The position numbers were made by a program, and so were the translations under genes. The notes under the pieces were generated by a model. The model saw only the letters and a program-made list of their open reading frames with translations. It was not told where the DNA came from and did not search any database. From Gymnothorax reevesii (lineage: Eukaryota > Chordata > Actinopteri > Anguilliformes > Muraenidae): 64,000 bases of DNA. The DNA is taken from NCBI GenBank assembly GCA_029721435.1, contig CM056574.1:74381501-74445500 (forward strand), written 5' to 3'. Shown piece after piece: positions 26,248 through 39,044 of this stretch (positions are counted from its first letter, which is position 1; the number at the start of each line of letters is the position of its first letter).

Positions 26248-29200
26248 GGACACCATAGCAACCACCCAAAACACCATAGCAACTCCCTAGCAACCACCCC
26301 AAACACGACAGCAACTGCCTCGCAACGCCCTAGCAACCACCCAGAACACCATAGCAACTGCCTAGCAACGCCCTAGCAACTACCCAGAACACCATAGCAA
26401 CTGCCTAGCAACCACCCAGAACACCATAGCAACTGCCTAGCAACGCCCTAGCAACCGCCTCGCAATGCCCTCGCACAACCCAGAACACCATAGCAACTGC
26501 CTAGCAACCACACAGAACACCATAGCAACTGCCTAGCAACGCCCTAGCAACCACCCAGAACACCAAAGCAACTGCCTAGCAATGCCCTAGCAACAACCCA
26601 GAACACCATAGCAACCGCCTAGCAACCACCCAGAACACAATAGCAACTGCCTGGCAATGCCCTAGCAACCACTTAGAACACCATAGCAACCGCCCTAGCA
26701 ACCACTTAGAACACCATAGCAACCGCCTAGCAACCACCAAGAACACCATAGCAGCCGCCTAGCAACGCCCTAGCAGCCACACAGAACACCATAGGAACGC
26801 CCTAGCAACCACCAAGAACACCATAGCAACCGCCTAGAAACCACCCAAAAATAACATAGAAACTGCCTAGCAATGCGCTATCAACAACCCAGAACACCAT
26901 AGCAACCGCCTAGCAACCACCCAAGCACCATAGTAACTGCCTAGCAACGCCTTAGCAACCACCCTCAACACAATAGCAACCGCTTAGCAACGCCGTAGCA
27001 ACCACCCAGAACACCATAGCAACCGCCTAGCAACCACCCAGAACACCATAGCAACTGCCTAGCAACGCCCTAGCAACCACCCAGAACACCATCGCAACTG
27101 CCTAGCAACCACCCAGAACACCATAGCAACCGCCTAGCAACGCCCTAGCAACCACCAAGAACACCATAGCAACCGCCTAGCAACGCCCTGGCAACCACCC
27201 AGAACACCACAGCAACACCCTAACAACCACCCAGAACACCATAGCAACCGCCTAGCAACGCCCTAGCAATGACCCAGAACACCATAGCAACCGCCTAAAA
27301 TGCCCTAGCAACCACCCAGAACACCATAGCAACCGCCTAGCAACGCCCTAGCAACCACCCAGAACACCATAACCGCCTAGCAACGCCCTAGCAACCACCC
27401 AGAACACCATAGCAACCTCCTAGCAACCACCCAGAACACCATAGCAACTGCCTAGCAATGCCCTAGCAACCACTTAGAACACCATAGCAACCGCCTAGCA
27501 ACCACCAAGAACACCATAGCAACCGCCTAGCAACGCCCTAGCAGCCACCCAGAACACCATAGGAACGCCCTAGCAACCACCAAGAACACCATAGCAACAG
27601 CCTAGAAACCACCCAAAACAACATAGCAACTGCCTAACAATGCGCTAGCAACAACCCAGAACACCATAGCAACCGCCTAGCAACCACCCAAGCACCAAAG
27701 AAACTGCCTAGCAACGCCTTAGCAACCACCCTCAACACAAAAGCAACCGCCTAGCAACGCCCTAGCAACCACCCAGGACACCATAGCAACCGCCTAGCAA
27801 CCACCCAGAACACCATAGCAACTGCCTAGCAACGCCCTAGCAACCACCCAGAACACCATAGCAACTGCCTTGCAACCACCCAGAACACCATAGCAACCGC
27901 CTAGCAACGCCCTAGCAACCACCCAAAACACCATAGCAATTGCCTAGCAACGCCCTAGCAACCACCCAGAACACCATAGCAACACCCTAGCTACCACCCA
28001 AAACACCATAGCAACCGCCTAACAACGCCCTAGCAACGACCCAGAACCCCATAGCAACCGCCTAGCAACGCCCTAGCAACCACCCAGATAACCATAGCAA
28101 CCGCCTAGCAATGCCCTAGCAACCACCCAGAACACCATAGCAACGCCCGAGCAACCACCCAGAACACCATAGCAAGCGCCTAGCAACGCCCTAGCAATGA
28201 TCCAAAACACCATAGCAATCGCAGGGCAACCACCCAGAACACCATAGCAACCGCCTAGCAACGCCCTAGCAACCACCCAGAACACCATTGCAACCGCTTA
28301 ACAACGCCCTAGCAACCACCCAGAACACCATAGCAACTGCCTAGCAACGCCCTCGCAACCTCCCAGAACACCAAAGCAACCGCCTATCAACCACCCAGAA
28401 CACCATAGCAACCGCCTATCAAACACCCAGAACACCATAGCAACTGCCTAGCAACGCCCTAGCAACCACCCAGAAAACCATAGCAACCGCCTGACAACCA
28501 CTCAGGACACCAAAGCAACTGACAAGCAGCGCCCTAGCAACCACCCAGAACACCATAGCAACCGACTAGCAACGCCCTAACAACCACCCAGAACACAATA
28601 GCAACTGCCTAGCAACCACCCAGAACATCGTAGCAACTGCCTAGCAACGCCCTACCAACTACCCAGAACACCATAGCAACCACCTAGAAACGCCCTAGCA
28701 ACCATCCAGAACACAATAGCAACCGCCTAGCAAGCACCCAGAACACCATAGCTACTGCCTTACAACGCCCTAGCAACCACCCAGAACACCATAACAACCG
28801 CCTAGCAACCACCCAGAACACCATAACAACCGCCTAGCAACCACACAGAACACCATAGCAACCGCCGACCAACGCCCTAGCAACCACCCAGAACACCATA
28901 GCAACCACTTAGCAACGCCCTAGCAACCACCCTGAACACAATAACAACCGCCCAGCAACACCCTAGCAACCACCAAGAACACCAAAGAAACCGCCTAGCA
29001 ACCACCCAGAACATCATAGCAACTGCCTAGCAACGCCCTAGCAACCACCCAGAACTCCGTAGCAACCGCCTACCAACGCCCTAGCAACCACCCAGAACAC
29101 CATAGCAACCGCCTAGCAACCACCCAGAACACCTTAGCAACTGCCTGGCAACGCCCTAGCAACCACCCAGAACACCATAGCAACCGCCTAGCAACCACCT

Positions 29201-30935
29201 AGAACACCATAGCAACTGCCTAGCAACGCCCGAGCAACCACCCAGAACACCATAGCAACCGCCTAGCAACCATCCAGAACAGCATAGCAACTGCCTAGCA
29301 ACGCCCTAGCAACCACCCAGAACACTGTAGCAACTGTTTAGCAATGCCCTAGCAACCAACCAGAACAACATAGCAACCGCCTAACAACGCCCTAGCAACC
29401 ACCCAAAACACCATAGGAACCGCCGAGCAACGCCCTGGCAAACACTCAAAACACCAAAGCAACTGCCCAGCAACCAACCAGAACACCATAGCAACCGCTT
29501 AGCAATGCCCTAGCAACCACCCAGAACACATAACAACTGCCTAGCAACGCCCTAGCAAACACCCAGAAGACCATAGCAACTGCCTCGCAACGCCCTAGCA
29601 AACACCCAGAAGACCCTAGCAACCACCCAAAACACATAGTAACCACCTAGCAACGCCCTGGCAAACACTCAAAACACCATAGCAACTGCCTAGCAACGCC
29701 CTAGCAACCACCCAGAGCACCATAGCAACCGCCTAGCAACCACCCAGAACACCATTGCAACTGCCTAGCAACGCGCTAGCAACCACCTCGTACACCATAG
29801 CAACCGCCTAGCAACGCCCTAGCAACCACCCAGAACACTATAGCAACTGCCTAGCAACTACCCAGAACACCATAGCAACTCCCTAGCAACGCCCTAGCAA
29901 CCACCCAAAACACCATAGCAACTGCCTAGCAACGCGCTAGCAACCACCTCGTAGACCATAGCAACCGCCTAGCAACGCCCTAGCAACCACCCAGAACACT
30001 ATAGCAACTGCCTAGCTATGCCCTAACAATCACCCACAACACTACAGCAAATGCCTAGCAACCGCCTAGCAACCACCCAGAACACCATAGCAACCGCTTT
30101 GCAACGCCCTAGCAACCACCCAGAACACCAAAGCAACTGCCTAACAACGCCCTAGCAACCACCCAGAACACCATAGCAACCGCCTCGCAATCACCCAGAA
30201 CACCATAGCAACTGCCTAGCAACGCCCTAGCAACCACCCAGAACACCAAAGGAACTGCCTAGCAACGCCCTAGCAACCACCCAGAACACCCTAGCAACCG
30301 CCTAGCAACCACCAAGGACACCATAGCAACTGCCTAGCAACGCCCTAGCAACCACCCAGAACACCAAAGCAACTGCCTAGCAATGCCCTAGTAACCATCC
30401 AGAACACGATAGCAACTGCCTAGCAACACCATAACAACCACCCAGAACGCCATAGGAACTACCTAGCAACACCCTAGCAACCACCCAGAACACCATAGCA
30501 ACCGCCTAGCAATGCCCTAGCACCCATCCAGAACACCATAGCAACTGCCTAGCAACGGCTTAGCAACCACCCAGAGCATCATTGCAACTGCCTAGCAACG
30601 CCCTAGCAACCACCCAGAACACCATCGCAACCGCCTAGCAACGCCCTAGCAACCACCCAGAATACCATAGTAACCACCTAGCATCGCCCTAGTAACCACC
30701 CAGAACACCATAGCAACTGCCTAGTAACGCCCTAGCAACCACCCAGAACATCATAGCAACTGCCTAGCAACGCCCTAGCAACCACCCAGAACACCATAGC
30801 AACTGCCTCGCAACGCCCTAGCAACCACCCAGAACACCATAGCAACTGCCTAGCAACGCCCGAGCAACCACCCAGAACACCATAGCAATTGCCTAGCAAT
30901 GCCTTAGCAACCACTCAGAATACCATAGCAACCAC
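26248..30935 (+). repeat. Minisatellite block 6
   Basis: Same unit and orientation. Variants such as CATAGGAACGCCCTAGCAAC (26789 and 27557) show a higher-order period of about 770 bp and relate it to block 5. Diversity rises toward the right end. Confidence 0.95.
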
Positions 30936-31079
30936 CTTTTTTACATCTAAAAATGCATACAAAATATAGACAGAGACAAAATCGACTATTGAGTAGTCCA
31001 AGCAGCATCTCAGGGGACCTCTGCGTCCCGACCTGCAGCGGCCAGGCCCACTGTTAGAATTTCTGCGGGAATTGTCTAG
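30936..31079 (+). other. Helitron-like 3' tail, type gamma
   Basis: A third tail sequence, without similarity to alpha or beta except for its end: AATTTCTGCGGGAATT hairpin, then GTCTAG (CTAG at 31076-31079) and TT. It contains the GC-rich stretch GCAGCGGCCAGGCCCACTGT. A 5' module starting with the inverted complement of GGCCAGGCCCACT is not present in the window. Confidence 0.55.
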
Positions 31080-34000
31080 TTGCAAATTCCGTTCTCCTAA
31101 TGGCATTTCACCCAATGACATAGAAGTTGAGAAAAATGCTTCTTCAACTTGATTTTCCTGTGAGGTGGGGTGGGGGAGTCAAATGTAAAAAATTTAACTA
31201 AATATAAAATTGGGCTTGTTATTGTAGTGGTGGTGCGAGTTGATGAACTGAGGTTATCCATCTTTGAACACAAGCGAACATTAGTATTATGAAGTTAATG
31301 TAACACAATTATAGAGTAACTCATTGTGATACATTGCTCTTCATATTGATTTTAACATATTTTTGATTTCTTTACTGTAAACAAAAACGCAACCAATGAT
31401 TTGAATGTTTCAGAATTTGTGATTCTACTATTCCCTGTCTATATCATGTTGCTGCTCAGCTGATTTTGGATTGAAGGGAAAGGGAGAGGGAAGCTGAAGG
31501 ACCAAATACAAGATTAACATTGTCCATACCACAGATGCATGTATGCATTTAATTTACCATGCGGCAAAATCCCACAGCTGCATATATGCGCTGCTTGCCA
31601 ATAAGGTAAAATACCACTGCAGCATAAATGCCCGTCTACCGCCATTATGGGAAACCCAAGAGATGCACATAAGTAAATCCAGGGTCAGTCAAATAAGTTA
31701 TGATTGGTTCATTTAGGGGTAATCCTGGTAACCTCTTCCACTCTGGAGTTGTCATCAGTGGGATACGGGCACTGCTCTCACCTTGTCTTAAAGCGCACTA
31801 CATCTCAAAATTCGATCCCATTTGGGTTTCCTAATTGCCAACTAAGTGTTAAATTGTTCAGTTGTGAGCATCAATCTGTATCTATTTCTCCTCAGCTCAC
31901 ATTATAGTTTATTGCTATCTTGCATTTTCCTATCCTTATTCATGGTCACATGAAATGTCAATGTCATACAAAGCTTCTGAATTCCTGCAACTCACAAAAC
32001 AGAATATATTTATTTCTGCGTCTGAGTCAATGATAAATAAGCCTTTTAAATTTTTTTTTTTTAAGAAATCTTTAAAAATGTACAGAATACATTTATTTGA
32101 AGTTGGAAGAGTGTATTTAAACAATTATTAATGGTTGCACAAAATTTACAGGGTTTTAGTACAGTTTCAGACAGGGTGGGAAACACTTCCCTCTTTTTTT
32201 CTGAGTGATTTTTTAGTAAGTTTATCGAAGACTGTCTACTCTGCCTAAAAGATTTCTATTTTGTCATTGAGCTGGGTATTAAAAGTAACTTGTGGATTCT
32301 TCATTGTAGGGGCAGATATTTTGGATTTCCAAAATATTTAAGAACAATTAAACATTGTTAATTTAAAAGGTTTTCAATAAAAAATTATGCTCCCATATTA
32401 TTATTATTTTAATTCATATTTTAAATTACATACCTGTATTTAATACATTTCACATAGTGATAACTTGCTTAGATGGTTGCGCCACCTGACATGTTGAGGG
32501 TTTGAGATGGCAAAACATAAAATGTATATCATTTTTATGATAAACTGGAATTATGTTCAAATTAAACAGGTCTATATAGAACAAAATTATGCTTATTATA
32601 AACCTTTTAAAATTATCTTCAACCAAAGTAGTGCAATCGGACAATGTCACGTCATTGACCCATCTGTGTCCAGTCGGCTTGAATACGCCTATATAAGAAA
32701 ATGTTTCCAATCAAAGTGACACCATTATTACCTCCTGGATAAGCCGTTTGTGAATCATACCACCCGTAGTGGTGATAATGGCAAATTGACTGATTGATTG
32801 ATTGGTGAGTGACACTCGAGTCTCATCACAACTCTCCTTCCCAAGCTCCGCTTATCCAGGAGTGAAAATGCGGTTTTGGGACATAGGTGCGCGTGTTAAA
32901 GCTGCTCATGTTAAAATAAAACTATCTACGTTACCAAAATGCAGGTTAACACTCAGTCTATTTCCGAGAAGAATCTGATAATAAACTCAAATTTAGTTTG
33001 AGTAAATGGGCTTCCAATAAGCTGCATTGCCATTAACAATCATGAGATACAGTTTTGCGTCAATGAGTAAGGCTGCGAAATGAGATTGCATGGATGGTAA
33101 TTCAGTAAAATTTCTCTGAATTCTATCTTGAAGTGGAGTATTATGAAGTAAATTCTGCTGAATATGGTATTTAGATAAGGTTAAGAGTTTGTTTAAATTA
33201 ATTAGACAATTGCCGTTCATACGATCTCATATTATACCCTTCAGATAACTTTTGCAGAAGCTGAACTGCAAAGAGCTAATGAATGACATTGCTAACTTGA
33301 AAGTTCAATGCACAGTGGTTAACTCAAATGTTCTCTTCATTTAGGGGATATTCTTCAAATTCAGCCGTCCAGTGATGTACCCTTATTTCAAAGGAATCTC
33401 ATTCAGGAATTTAAAAAAAACCCTGAACAGATGAATTAGACAGGGGTGTCAATGTGCATTACGGACTAAACAGGGTAAAATGTTACAGACAGGGCACTTC
33501 TGTCATTTCATACAAGTACCATAAGTAATTTCCATTGAAACTTCTGTTTATCAATATTATGTATGCATTAGCTTTTTGAGAGAGACAGCTACATATCTTT
33601 CAATAAGAAATAAGTCATTTCAATTTCAAATATCAAGACTTACAGCCTCATATCTATAAGCATGAACAAAATTGCACTACAACATAAATGCATGCATCTA
33701 AGTCAAATGCCTGGCATGACGAACTTGAAAAATGTAAATTTAAACAAAATTCTATATGTTATTGCTGGTCACAGTCGTGAAATATTTCTGTTGACTTCTG
33801 AGTTAAGATGGCAAATAATTGCTCTAAAAATTAAAAGGCAAATTAAGAGGTTATTAAAATCCTGCAATTACAACTGTGGTTGGAACAAAAACCAGCACAC
33901 ACAGTGGGTCCCCAGGAATGACGTTGAAGACCACAGTCTTAGAGCAATTGAAGTTTACAAAGAAGCGATTTGTACCAATTTTCATTTGTACCAATATACT

Positions 34001-34872
34001 TCTCACCGCCCAAGCTCCTTGCTCAAATGGAATGACAACTTCTCACTTGATGCCCCAACTTCAGGTCTTTGTGTCTTCCAAGTATGAAGGGCAAACTCAA
34101 ACCCTTCTACTCCTACAATCTGAGTTGACACAGACTGCAACATCTATGCTAGTTTGATGGCTCTATTAATTTTATCCAAAAATGAGATCTTGTGATGTTG
34201 TCTGTTAATGTCAAAATTAAGTTTCTGATGCATAATCTTTTCTTAGGCCAAGTTATCTTAGCCTTGATGACCAACTTTTGCAGACAATTTGGGGAGAAAC
34301 CTATGGACAGGACATGGCCAGGGGAATGTTGCATGCATTTTTTATGCATTTAAATCATTCCAAAAAATATTGTAACTTCATGTGATAATATTTGCTCCAG
34401 AAAAAAAGTTGTTTACACCCCAAAGGTAATCCCCAAAAGAAAGAAAAAAAAATTCAAGTTAATGATCATATTATCCATTTTCTGGACTGAAACAGTCCTG
34501 TGTAACAAAAAAAACACTCGTCATTTCCCGCCATGGATGTGATCCAATTTTTTTCACGGAGGGTTTTTATGAAGAGTTTAGGCCTCTAGTAGGAGGAAAC
34601 TAATTCTTACTTTTGGAATCCAGCTTCTGTGGAAATAATAAAACTTTTTCTGCCAAAAACATGGACTGGATATGTGGGGTCTGTGACATGCAATTTTTGA
34701 TGTGTTTGGTTTTAATACAAAAATCAAAGTGGCAGCCTATGTATCTCTAGGTACAGGATTGTTTGTCCCCCCAAGAAAGTTTGGGAAAGAATATATTATT
34801 TTGGTAATAACTGAAAAAAAAACATTGTCCTGTCCGTAACGCAAAAACCCAATGCTAACAGATTAATTTCTA
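31080..34872. other. AT-rich stretch with no recognisable gene
   Basis: All frames are short and low in codon bias. One structured site is visible: an inverted repeat CTCCTGGATAAGC (32732-32744) and GCTTATCCAGGAG (32850-32862), which may be a short MITE. A pyrimidine-poor stretch near 32050-32090 holds poly(T)/poly(A). This is the only sizeable part of the window that could be host-specific intergenic DNA. Confidence 0.6.
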
Positions 34873-35129
34873 ACTAGACTGCATTTCCGCAGAGAAAATG
34901 CAAAGTGTGCTTGCTCAAATGTTGCCAGCAACAGTGAATGGATCAGACACGAGAAAAGCTTTGACCATGTTAACTGTGTTGAATGAACACATCACCAGTC
35001 ATACTTCCCAGATGCAGGCAACAATGGCATCATCTTTCCATATCAACATGTTAAAACAATGCATCCAAACACATGAGAAACATTAGTTTATTTGTCTGTC
35101 TGTCAATCAATTCTATTTTTTCAATTAAA

Positions 35130-35392
35130 CAAGAGCCATCTGGCAATGGCGGATCCCCCCGGCTGTAGGTTGTGTAACCTACAGGTTGTGTGGACAGACG
35201 GACGAACCGAACCCCCAAAAGGCAGAACTTGAACATAAGGAGAAGCTCCATACCAAATTTGGTGTTTGTAAGTGGTATAGTTCTCGAGTTCTGGTCCGTA
35301 AACAATTTCATTACAGACGGACGGACAGACGGACGGACGGATGGACAGACACACTGATCGCTATATTCCCCCGCATTATATGCAGGGGGGAT
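35130..35392. mobile_element. Short GGAC-rich element, copy 1
   Basis: Present in unit A but absent at the matching place in unit B (37830-37835), so the boundaries are those of an insertion. It starts CAAGAGCC, has ATCCCCCC near the left end and GGGGGGAT at the right end, ACCAAATTTGGT in the middle and an (ACGG)n tract at 35315-35345. The second copy at 44824-45055 shares this layout. No coding capacity. It could be a MITE or SINE. Confidence 0.65.
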
Positions 35393-35629
35393 AAAAAGCT
35401 TTATTGGCATGACTGTATTATATACAATATTGCCAAAGCATTTTTGGACAGACAGGTCACAATTCAGTGAGTGATGATATACATAAAATAATACAAATGA
35501 TAAGTAAATAAATAAATAAAATTGATTTTATTATGTCAATATTTATACTTTCTAATATTTTCACAAGCATTTCTACATGTGTGGATTATTTTATATTTAC
35601 AGCATATCCTATGGATGTATTTGTGTGTG

Positions 35630-35980
35630 GGTGTCTGTGTGTGTGAGAGAGAATGCATGTGTGTGTGCGTCTGTCTCTTTCTCTCTCTCTCTCTCTCACA
35701 CACGCGCACACACACACACACTAGAGTGGCAGTCTGGCAGAGTGTAGGTAGTAAGTCTGTCTGTGTCTCTCTCTTTCTTTCTCTCTCTCCCTCACACGCA
35801 CACAAACACACAAACAGGTATCATCTAAGATTGTTTAAAGAAGCGCTCTGAAATTTGTCTATACCGGCCTGTTGAATCGCTGACACTGTATTTTTTCCAG
35901 TGAGAGAAACAGACGGGTCTGTGTGTGCGCGCGCGCGCGTGTGTGTGTGTGTGTGTGTGTGTGCGTATCAATCTTGTGTG
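35630..35980. repeat. (GT)n, (CT)n, (CA)n and (GC)n microsatellites in unit A
   Basis: Alternating purine-pyrimidine tracts at about 35630-35670, 35680-35725, 35770-35815 and 35918-35965. The matching tracts of unit B are at 38050-38240 and 38358-38385 with different lengths. The frames of Cys-Val or Thr-His here are repeat artefacts. Confidence 0.9.
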
Positions 35981-36281
35981 TGCGCGGGTGTATTTTCTCT
36001 AACAGGGCTTTTCTAAGTTTGTTTGTATCTGAGTCTCTCAGCAGCAGCACCTGCATTGTCTACCAGTGAAGACTGTTCTATAGATTCCTAATCTAGGATC
36101 TTTGAAGTAGTTTAAAAACCAAACATTCTAATGACAGTTTCAATCAGTTATAACTGTCAGTCTCTCCCTCTCCCTCTCTCACACACGTGTGCCTGTCTCT
36201 ATGGAAACCGATGCACCCCTGACTGCTTGCTGTCTCACAAGCGATGTTTGACAGAGAGGAATTCAAATAATTCTTCATTCA

Positions 36282-37128
36282 CACTGTCCGAACTACTGCC
36301 ATTTTCTCGCAGACCGTAGGTCCTATGGTAAAAACAAAAATACCCTGAGTGAGAGGACACTCTGCTGATCGTCCCCATGTATTGTTTTTTCTTGTACGGT
36401 CAAGTATGTGGTCAGGGTGGCGATTTCAAAAGGCCTCTAAACTGTCACCTCCTGTTAAAATGGCTGCCTATGGGGGAGTGGCTCAATGACACTGTCCGAA
36501 CTACTGCCATTTTCTCGGAAAGCGTAGGTGCTATGGTAAAAACGAAAGTACGGTGAGTGAGAGGAGACTCTGGGGATCGTCCCAATGTATATTTTATTCT
36601 CGTACTGTCAAGTATGTGGTCAGGCTGGCGATTTCAAAAAGGCTTTTCAACTCTCAGCTCCTGTTATATTGGCTGCCTATGGGGGAGTGGCTCAATGACA
36701 CTGTCCGAACTACTGCCATTTTCTCGGAAAGCGTAGGTGCTATGGTAAAAACGAAAGTACGGTGAGTGAGAGGAGACTCTGGGGATCGTCCCAATGTATA
36801 TTTTATTCTCGTACTGTCAAGTATGTGGTCAGGCTGGCGATTTCAAAAAGGCTTTTCAACTCTCAGCTCCTGTTATATTGGCTGCCTATGGGGGAGTGGC
36901 TCAATGACACTGTCCGAACTACTGCCATTTTCTTGGAGACCGTAGGTGCTATGGTAAAAACGAAAGAACAGTGAGCGAGAGGAGACTCTGGGGATCGTCC
37001 CCGTGTATTTTTTTTTGTAGAGTAAAGTATGTGGTCAGGGTGGCGATTTAAATAAGACGAGTCTGTCTGCTCTGTACCCACAGTTTTCTGCTCCTGTTAT
37101 AATGGCTGTCTATGGGGCAGTGGGGCTG
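36282..37128. repeat. Four tandem copies of a 209-bp repeat
   Basis: Copies begin with CACTGTCCGAACTACTGCCA at 36282, 36490, 36699 and 36908. Copies 2 and 3 are almost identical, whereas copies 1 and 4 are diverged, as expected when inner copies are homogenised. Unit B has only two copies (38697 and 38907), so copy number varies between the units. The identical 70-residue frames at 36553 and 36762 are a result of the repeat. Confidence 0.9.
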
Positions 37129-38696
37129 CACTCCTGTCGCTTGAGGGGGCCTAGAGTCTCAATACTTAATCTCTTTTCTTCCACACTGACATTTTTCAGG
37201 CCTGCACAAATTTTCCTACGTTTATGTATAATTTGTTAGTGTACGTTGGAAATTGTGGCCGGGGGAGCGATTAAAAAAAATAAATTCCCGAATCTTTTGT
37301 CTGCTTCTCTCACTCTAACGTCTAGAGTGGAGGGGTGCATTATGACATCATCACCCCAAAGTTCTACCCATTCATTTCAATGGCAACAAAATTTTGTCGG
37401 AAAAACGCAAATATCGAACAAACGAAACTAGATATCGTAATGATTTGAACAAGCCATTGCGTTCAGATTGGCCTGGACGTCTCAGAGTTGGAACGGTGTC
37501 TCTATCTCGAAAGCCCTAGGAGGAGTAGGGGGCCACGGAAATGGGTGAAAAGGGAAGAAGAGGAATAAGAGGAACTAGACTGCATTTCCGCTGAGGAAAT
37601 GCAAAGTGTGCTTGCTCAAATTTTGCCACCAACAGTGAATGGATCAGACACGAGAAAAGCTTAGACCTTGTTAATTGTGTTGAATGAATACATCACCAGT
37701 CATACTTACCAGATGCAGGCAACAATAACATCATCTTTCCAAATCAAAATGTTAAAACAATGCATGGAAACACATCAGAAACATTAGTTTGTTTGTCTGT
37801 CTGTCAATCAACTCTATTTTTTCCAATTCAAAAAGCTTTATTGGCATGGCTGTATTATAAACAAAATTGCCAAACCATTTTTGGACTGACAGGTAACAAT
37901 TCAGTGAGTGATGATATAAATAAAATAATAAATAAATAAATTAACTAAATGGATTTTATTATGACGATATTAATACTATCTGATATTTTCACAAGCATTT
38001 TTATATGTGTGGATTAATTTCATATTTAAAGCATATCCAATGCATGTATTTGTGTGTGTGCGTGTGTGAGAATGCATGTGTGTGTGGGGTGTGTGTATGA
38101 ATGCATTTGTGTGTGTGCTTCTGTATCTCTCTCTCACACACACTCAGACACACACACTAGAGTGGCAGTCTGGCAGAGTGTAGGTAGTTAGTCTGTCTGT
38201 GTCTCTCTCTCTCTCTTTCTTTCTCTCTCTCCCTCACACACACAGAAACACAAACACACAGGTATCATCTACGATTGTTTAAAGAAGCGCTCTGAAATTT
38301 GTCTATACCGGCCTGTTAAATTGCTGACGCTGTATTTTTTCCAGTGAGAAACACAGTCGGGTGTGTGTGTGTGTGTGTGTGTGCGTGTCAATCTTGTGTG
38401 TGCGCGCGTGTATTTTGTCTAGCAGGGCTTTTGTAAGTTTGTTTGTATCTGAGTCTCTCATCAGCAGCACCTGCATTGTCTACCAGTGAAGACTGTTCTA
38501 TAGAATCCTAATCTAGAATGTTTGAAGTAGTTTAAAAACCAAACATTCTAATGACAGTTACAATCAGTTATAACTGTCAGTCTCTCCCTCTCTCACACAC
38601 ACACACGTGTGCTTGTCTCTATGGAAACCGATGCACCCCTGACTGCTTGCTCTCTCACAAGCGCTGTTAGACAGAATTCAAAGAATTCTTCATTCA

Positions 38697-39040
38697 CACT
38701 GTCCGAACTACTGCCATTTTCTCGCAGACCGTAGGTCCTATGGTAAAAACAAAAATACCCTGAGTGAGAGGAGACTCTGCTGATCGTCACCAAGTATATT
38801 TTATTTTTGTACTGTCAAGTATGTGGTCAGGCTGGCGATTTCAAAAAAGGCCTCACAGCTCTCAGCTCCTGTTATAATGGCTGCCTATGGAGGAGTGGCT
38901 CAATGACACTGTCCGAACTACAGCCATTTTCTCAGAGACCGTAGGTGCAATGGTAAAAACGAAAGTACTGTGAGTGAGAGGAGACTCTGGGGATCGTCCC
39001 TTTCTTTTTTTTTTTGTGTAAATTAAAGTATGTCGTCAGG
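38697..39040. repeat. Two 209-bp repeats of unit B, second cut by the LTR element
   Basis: Copies begin at 38697 and 38907. The second continues as far as GTCAGGGTGG and resumes at 45410 with GTGGCGATTTAAA. The corresponding uninterrupted sequence is at about 37035-37050 in unit A. Confidence 0.85.
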
Positions 39041-39044
39041 GTGG

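Larger units (their letters stand above)
6626..31079 (+). mobile_element. Head-to-tail array of five Helitron2/Helentron-like units carrying minisatellite
   Basis: Units can be delimited as 6626-10432, 10435-13310, 13313-16081, about 16084-25743 and about 25746-31079. The general plan is a 5' module, a roughly 400-bp body of two 190-bp monomers, minisatellite, and a 3' tail with hairpin plus CTAG followed by TT. Units 2 and 3 start two bases after the CTAG of the previous unit. Units 4 and 5 lack the 5' module and start from a TTATTA tract directly into the body. No Rep/helicase coding sequence is present, so all units would be non-autonomous. Helitron identity rests on termini, not on a protein. 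Amplification could have been by rolling-circle replication or by unequal crossing over between units. Confidence 0.55.
34874..37574 (-). mobile_element. Helitron-like unit A (minus strand), 2.7 kb, non-autonomous
   Basis: On the minus strand the 3' end is at 34874: GAGCAAGCACAC (34905-34916), a hairpin GCATTTTCTCTGCGG closing with AAATGC (34881-34901), AGT and CTAG followed by TTAG. Along its length it matches unit B (37575-46007) with small differences, including the (GT)n and (CT)n tracts and the 209-bp repeats. Its other end is truncated: it stops at GGAAGAAGAGGAATAAGAGG where unit B begins. No coding capacity. Confidence 0.6.

Noticed and set aside
435..30914. Many minus-strand reading frames of 60-113 codons with recurring VVARALLGSCYGVLGGC-like peptides
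   Set aside because: They are translations of the minisatellite. The period is not a multiple of 3, frames drift with each unit, and there is no start context or conserved length.
1..30935. CRISPR array
   Set aside because: Repeats are contiguous and degenerate, with no unique spacers, and the genome is clearly eukaryotic.
31080..34872. Host gene exons
   Set aside because: No frame longer than about 140 codons, no domain resemblance and no convincing splice-site pairs.
35051..35410. 119-codon minus frame with SVRPSVRPSV
   Set aside because: It is produced by the GGAC-rich short element and its microsatellite.
36553..36974. Two identical 70-codon frames MSERRLWGSSQC
   Set aside because: They are within the 209-bp tandem repeat and are absent from the diverged copies.
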